From NCBI GenBank assembly GCA_964602845.1, contig CAZRSW010000034.1, positions 1-8,366 of the forward strand: DNA of 8,366 nucleotides, read 5' to 3'. The notes beneath the pieces were generated by a model that worked only from the letters and a program-made list of their open reading frames with translations, was not told the DNA's origin and made no database searches. Shown here piece after piece: positions 6,903-8,366 of this stretch. The first letter of the stretch is position 1. Every line of letters starts with the position of its first letter. The stretch is from CAZRSW01 sp964602845. Lineage in GTDB: Bacteria > Chloroflexota > Dehalococcoidia > Lucifugimonadales > UBA826. The position numbers were made by a program, and so were the translations under genes.

Positions 6903-7049
6903 CTAATCAAGGCCAAGGTCACCATGTATCAAAAACTTAACCTCTGGGGTCGAGGTAACCGCGGCATTAGCTATTTTGCCAAAAACATCCTGTTTGAACC
7001 TAAATTCACGCCTAAACACATCGAAAGACAGAACGCTGAACCAAATCAT
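6903..7049 (-). CDS. Possible 48-residue microprotein coupled to the Tat-motif ORF
   Basis: The ATG at 7047-7049 overlaps the TGA of the upstream small ORF by four bases (ATGA), the usual geometry of translational coupling. The frame runs 48 codons to TAG at 6903-6905. The product starts MIWFSVLSFDVFRREF and is rich in Phe, Val and basic residues, without Cys or a recognisable motif; the first 12 residues are hydrophobic, too short for a clear membrane span. I do not recognise it. The two frames differ by one base at a C5A6 run, so one inserted base would fuse them into a protein of about 103 residues. The alternative is that this frame is open by chance; the opposite strand is also open here. 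Function unknown. Confidence 0.3.
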   Translation of the reverse strand: MIWFSVLSFDVFRREFRFKQDVFGKIANAAVTSTPEVKFLIHGDLGLD

Positions 7050-7213
7050 TTTTTGGGGGTAAATATAGAACCCTTACCGAATGACCCACGGCCATTTACA
7101 CCTCGTCGAGGCATTAACTTACTTACGATTGTCCCCATCACAAGAGCGCCCATCAAACCGAAGGGCACTACCTTAAGAAAAGACCTACGTGTAACTTCTC
7201 CGAACTCTCTCAA
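7046..7213 (-). CDS. Putative 55-residue twin-arginine (Tat) motif microprotein
   Basis: This small frame starts with TTG at 7211-7213, eight bases after a GGAG (7222-7225), and ends with TGA at 7046-7048. The product begins MREFGEVTRRSFLKVVPF. Residues 8-14, TRRSFLK, fit the Tat consensus S/T-R-R-x-F-L-K fully. A hydrophobic stretch at about 15-30 follows, then a very basic tail with PRRG, FGKG and IFTPKK. No Ala-x-Ala cleavage site is visible, so the segment more likely stays as a membrane anchor than being removed. There are no Cys or other cofactor ligands. A TATAAT-type promoter lies about 75-110 bases upstream. The next tiny ORF overlaps its stop. It is not a recognised family to me. 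The motif, ribosome site and promoter together argue against chance, but its short length and TTG start keep confidence moderate. Confidence 0.5.
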   Translation of the reverse strand: MREFGEVTRRSFLKVVPFGLMGALVMGTIVSKLMPRRGVNGRGSFGKGSIFTPKK

Positions 7214-7294
7214 AACAAAAACTCCGACACTTCTAAATGACTCGTTACGTGGTAGCTAAACCCGAAATTTCGACTGTCAACCACCAATTAACCA

Positions 7295-7324
7295 ATTATA
7301 TTCCGACTAACTAGTGTGTTACAA
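7295..7324 (-). promoter_or_regulatory. Sigma70-type promoter upstream of the Tat-motif ORF
   Basis: The minus strand reads TTGTAA (7324 to 7319), an 18-base spacer and a perfect TATAAT (7300 to 7295). The expected start is near 7288, giving a leader of about 75 bases before the TTG start codon. The leader contains the 10-base palindrome CGAAATTTCG (7263-7272). No other gene is available for this promoter before the tRNAs. Confidence 0.5.
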
Positions 7325-7518
7325 GTAAAACCAAGACTCGGGAAGCTCAAATCCTCGCTTTGAATTACCTAACACCATCACTTTTATCTTATGATACATT
7401 GTTAGCCTAGGGAAATCCCTGAACCTTGAGTCCTAAACCATCTTACACTTATTCGAAAACCTTCAAATTAATTATGTTTCCCCCTTAAAAGGTGTTCTGC
7501 ATAAATTGTTTGATCTCC
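7325..7518. other. Intergenic stretch after clpC with no gene seen
   Basis: Between the clpC stop and the promoter at 7295-7324 I find no ORF with a supported start, no RNA gene and no rho-independent terminator. The only stem is the short AGGGA/TCCCT palindrome at 7409-7420, which has a 2-base centre and no T-tract. A five-codon frame (MQNTF) lies just after the clpC stop. Together with 6787-7294, this forms a 732-base region that otherwise holds only the two small ORFs and the promoters listed. Confidence 0.6.
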
Positions 7519-8366
7519 TTACCTAAAATCTGGATCAATGTCGTAGATTAACTCACCACCTTTAACATCTAAAATAAGTGAACTCCCTTCCGACACCTCG
7601 CCATTGATAAGTTTTGTAGATATAGGATTTTCAATATGCCTTTGCAAAGATCGGCGCAATGGACGAGCACCATATTCTGAATCAAACCCTTCCTCTACAA
7701 ACCACTGTCGAGCAGCCTTAGTAAGAGAAAGATCAATTTCATACTCCCGCAACCTATCCTTTATATCAGAGACCATGATGTCAACGATCTGACCCATTTG
7801 ATCTTTTTGTATCGGATCAAATACCACAATTTCATCAATCCGATTTAGGAATTCCGGCTTAAATGACTTTTTTAACGCGTCTTCCACAGCCCGTCGGACG
7901 GAATCCGAGGATTCTCGCTCATTGATTTCTCTAAGGAATCCTAAAGCCTCAGGCATATTTTCGCTCGTCCCGAGATTACTAGTCATGATAATTATGGTGT
8001 TTCTAAAATCTACTACCCGACCATGGCCATCAGTCAAACGTCCATCTTCCATTACTTGCAATAATACGTTGAAAACATCCGGATGTGCCTTCTCAATTTC
8101 ATCTAGCAAAATCACACCGAACGGCTTCCGCCTAACTGCCTCTGTCAGTTGTCCACCCTTTTCATAGCCTACGTATCCTGGTGGAGACCCAATAAGCCTA
8201 GACACAGAAAACGATTCCATATATTCCGACATGTCAATACGGATCATATTCTCCTGATTGTCAAACAGATACAAAGCTAGAGCACGGCTCAATTCAGTCT
8301 TCCCCACCCCAGTTGGTCCTAGGAAAATAAAAGTAGCGATAGGCTTAGTAGGATCCTGCAAACCAA
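7519..8366 (-). CDS. clpC: ClpC/ClpB-family AAA+ unfoldase, C-terminal part
   Basis: This is the second AAA+ module of an HSP100 unfoldase, running off the right edge of the window; the frame continues upstream of 8361 without a real start. Visible elements are Walker A GPTGVGKT, the pore loop GYVGYEKGG, Walker B VILLDEIEKAH, sensor 1 IIIMTSNLG, the arginine finger region FLNRIDE and sensor 2 in YGARPLRRSLQRHIENP, ending at TAA 7519-7521. ClpC feeds substrates to ClpP, whereas ClpB disaggregates proteins with DnaK. The tail RRSLQRHIENPISTKL and the EALGF segment after sensor 1 look more like ClpC, but the deciding N-terminal and middle domains lie outside the window. The ClpP-binding loop expected in ClpC, an L/I/V-G-F/L-type tripeptide, is not certain here. 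It is the last gene before a long intergenic region. Confidence 0.9.
   Translation of the reverse strand, partial: GLQDPTKPIATFIFLGPTGVGKTELSRALALYLFDNQENMIRIDMSEYMESFSVSRLIGSPPGYVGYEKGGQLTEAVRRKPFGVILLDEIEKAHPDVFNVLLQVMEDGRLTDGHGRVVDFRNTIIIMTSNLGTSENMPEALGFLREINERESSDSVRRAVEDALKKSFKPEFLNRIDEIVVFDPIQKDQMGQIVDIMVSDIKDRLREYEIDLSLTKAARQWFVEEGFDSEYGARPLRRSLQRHIENPISTKLINGEVSEGSSLILDVKGGELIYDIDPDFR

Noticed and set aside
6924..7259. 111-residue plus-strand frame in the clpC-tRNA gap
   Set aside because: It lies opposite the two minus-strand small ORFs, has no good ribosome site, no motif, and a Pro/Asn/Thr/Lys-rich composition typical of an antisense reading. All other genes run on the minus strand.
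7409..7420. AGGGA/TCCCT palindrome after clpC as a terminator
   Set aside because: The stem is five bases with a two-base centre and no T-run, so it does not meet the usual terminator form.
7482..7505. Five-codon frame MQNTF just after clpC as a leader peptide
   Set aside because: The GGAG overlapping the clpC stop is about 12 bases from the ATG, and no attenuator structure or regulated gene follows.

Overview
The window is a piece of a bacterial chromosome from a metagenome-type assembly: it contains a run of exactly 100 N inside one gene. Every gene I can support lies on the minus strand. From right to left, in the direction of transcription, they are: the 3' end of a ClpC/ClpB-family ATPase gene; a 732-base stretch holding a possible Tat-motif microprotein and a second tiny ORF; two serine tRNA genes; topA; a Xer-type tyrosine recombinase; aroQ; an M24 aminopeptidase (pepP, interrupted by the N run); efp; xseA; and the first codons of xseB at the left edge. 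No phage, IS, CRISPR or plasmid genes are visible.

The order aroQ-pepP-efp and the pair xseA-xseB are familiar from Firmicutes and Chloroflexota. The modest GC content, the EF-P loop type and topA sitting directly before a Xer recombinase make me lean to a Chloroflexota relative (Dehalococcoidia/SAR202-like). This is inference from memory, of low confidence, and it needs a ribosomal or marker-protein phylogeny.

Layout by transcription: a good sigma70-type promoter (TTGACA, 16 bases, TATAAA) sits just before topA. From there to xseB there is no obvious terminator. Several junctions are tight: xer/aroQ overlap by 4 bases, aroQ/pepP by 8 bases, and efp/xseA are 5 bases apart. The block is therefore plausibly one long housekeeping operon covering DNA topology (TopA), chromosome dimer resolution (Xer), shikimate pathway (AroQ), proline-linked peptide turnover and translation (PepP, EF-P) and DNA end processing (exonuclease VII). 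The two tRNA-Ser genes (anticodons CGA and GGA) are 24 bases apart and appear to be read from one or two promoters upstream of the CGA copy.

The least explained part is 6903-7213. A 55-codon ORF with a TTG start, a correctly spaced GGAG and a textbook twin-arginine motif (TRRSFLK) followed by a hydrophobic stretch overlaps by ATGA a 48-codon ORF. Both lie downstream of a TATAAT-type promoter. I do not recognise either product. These are the main candidates for something undescribed; the rest of the window is ordinary core-genome content, with some lineage-specific details such as the EF-P loop, the Xer tail and the CCA-less tRNA.
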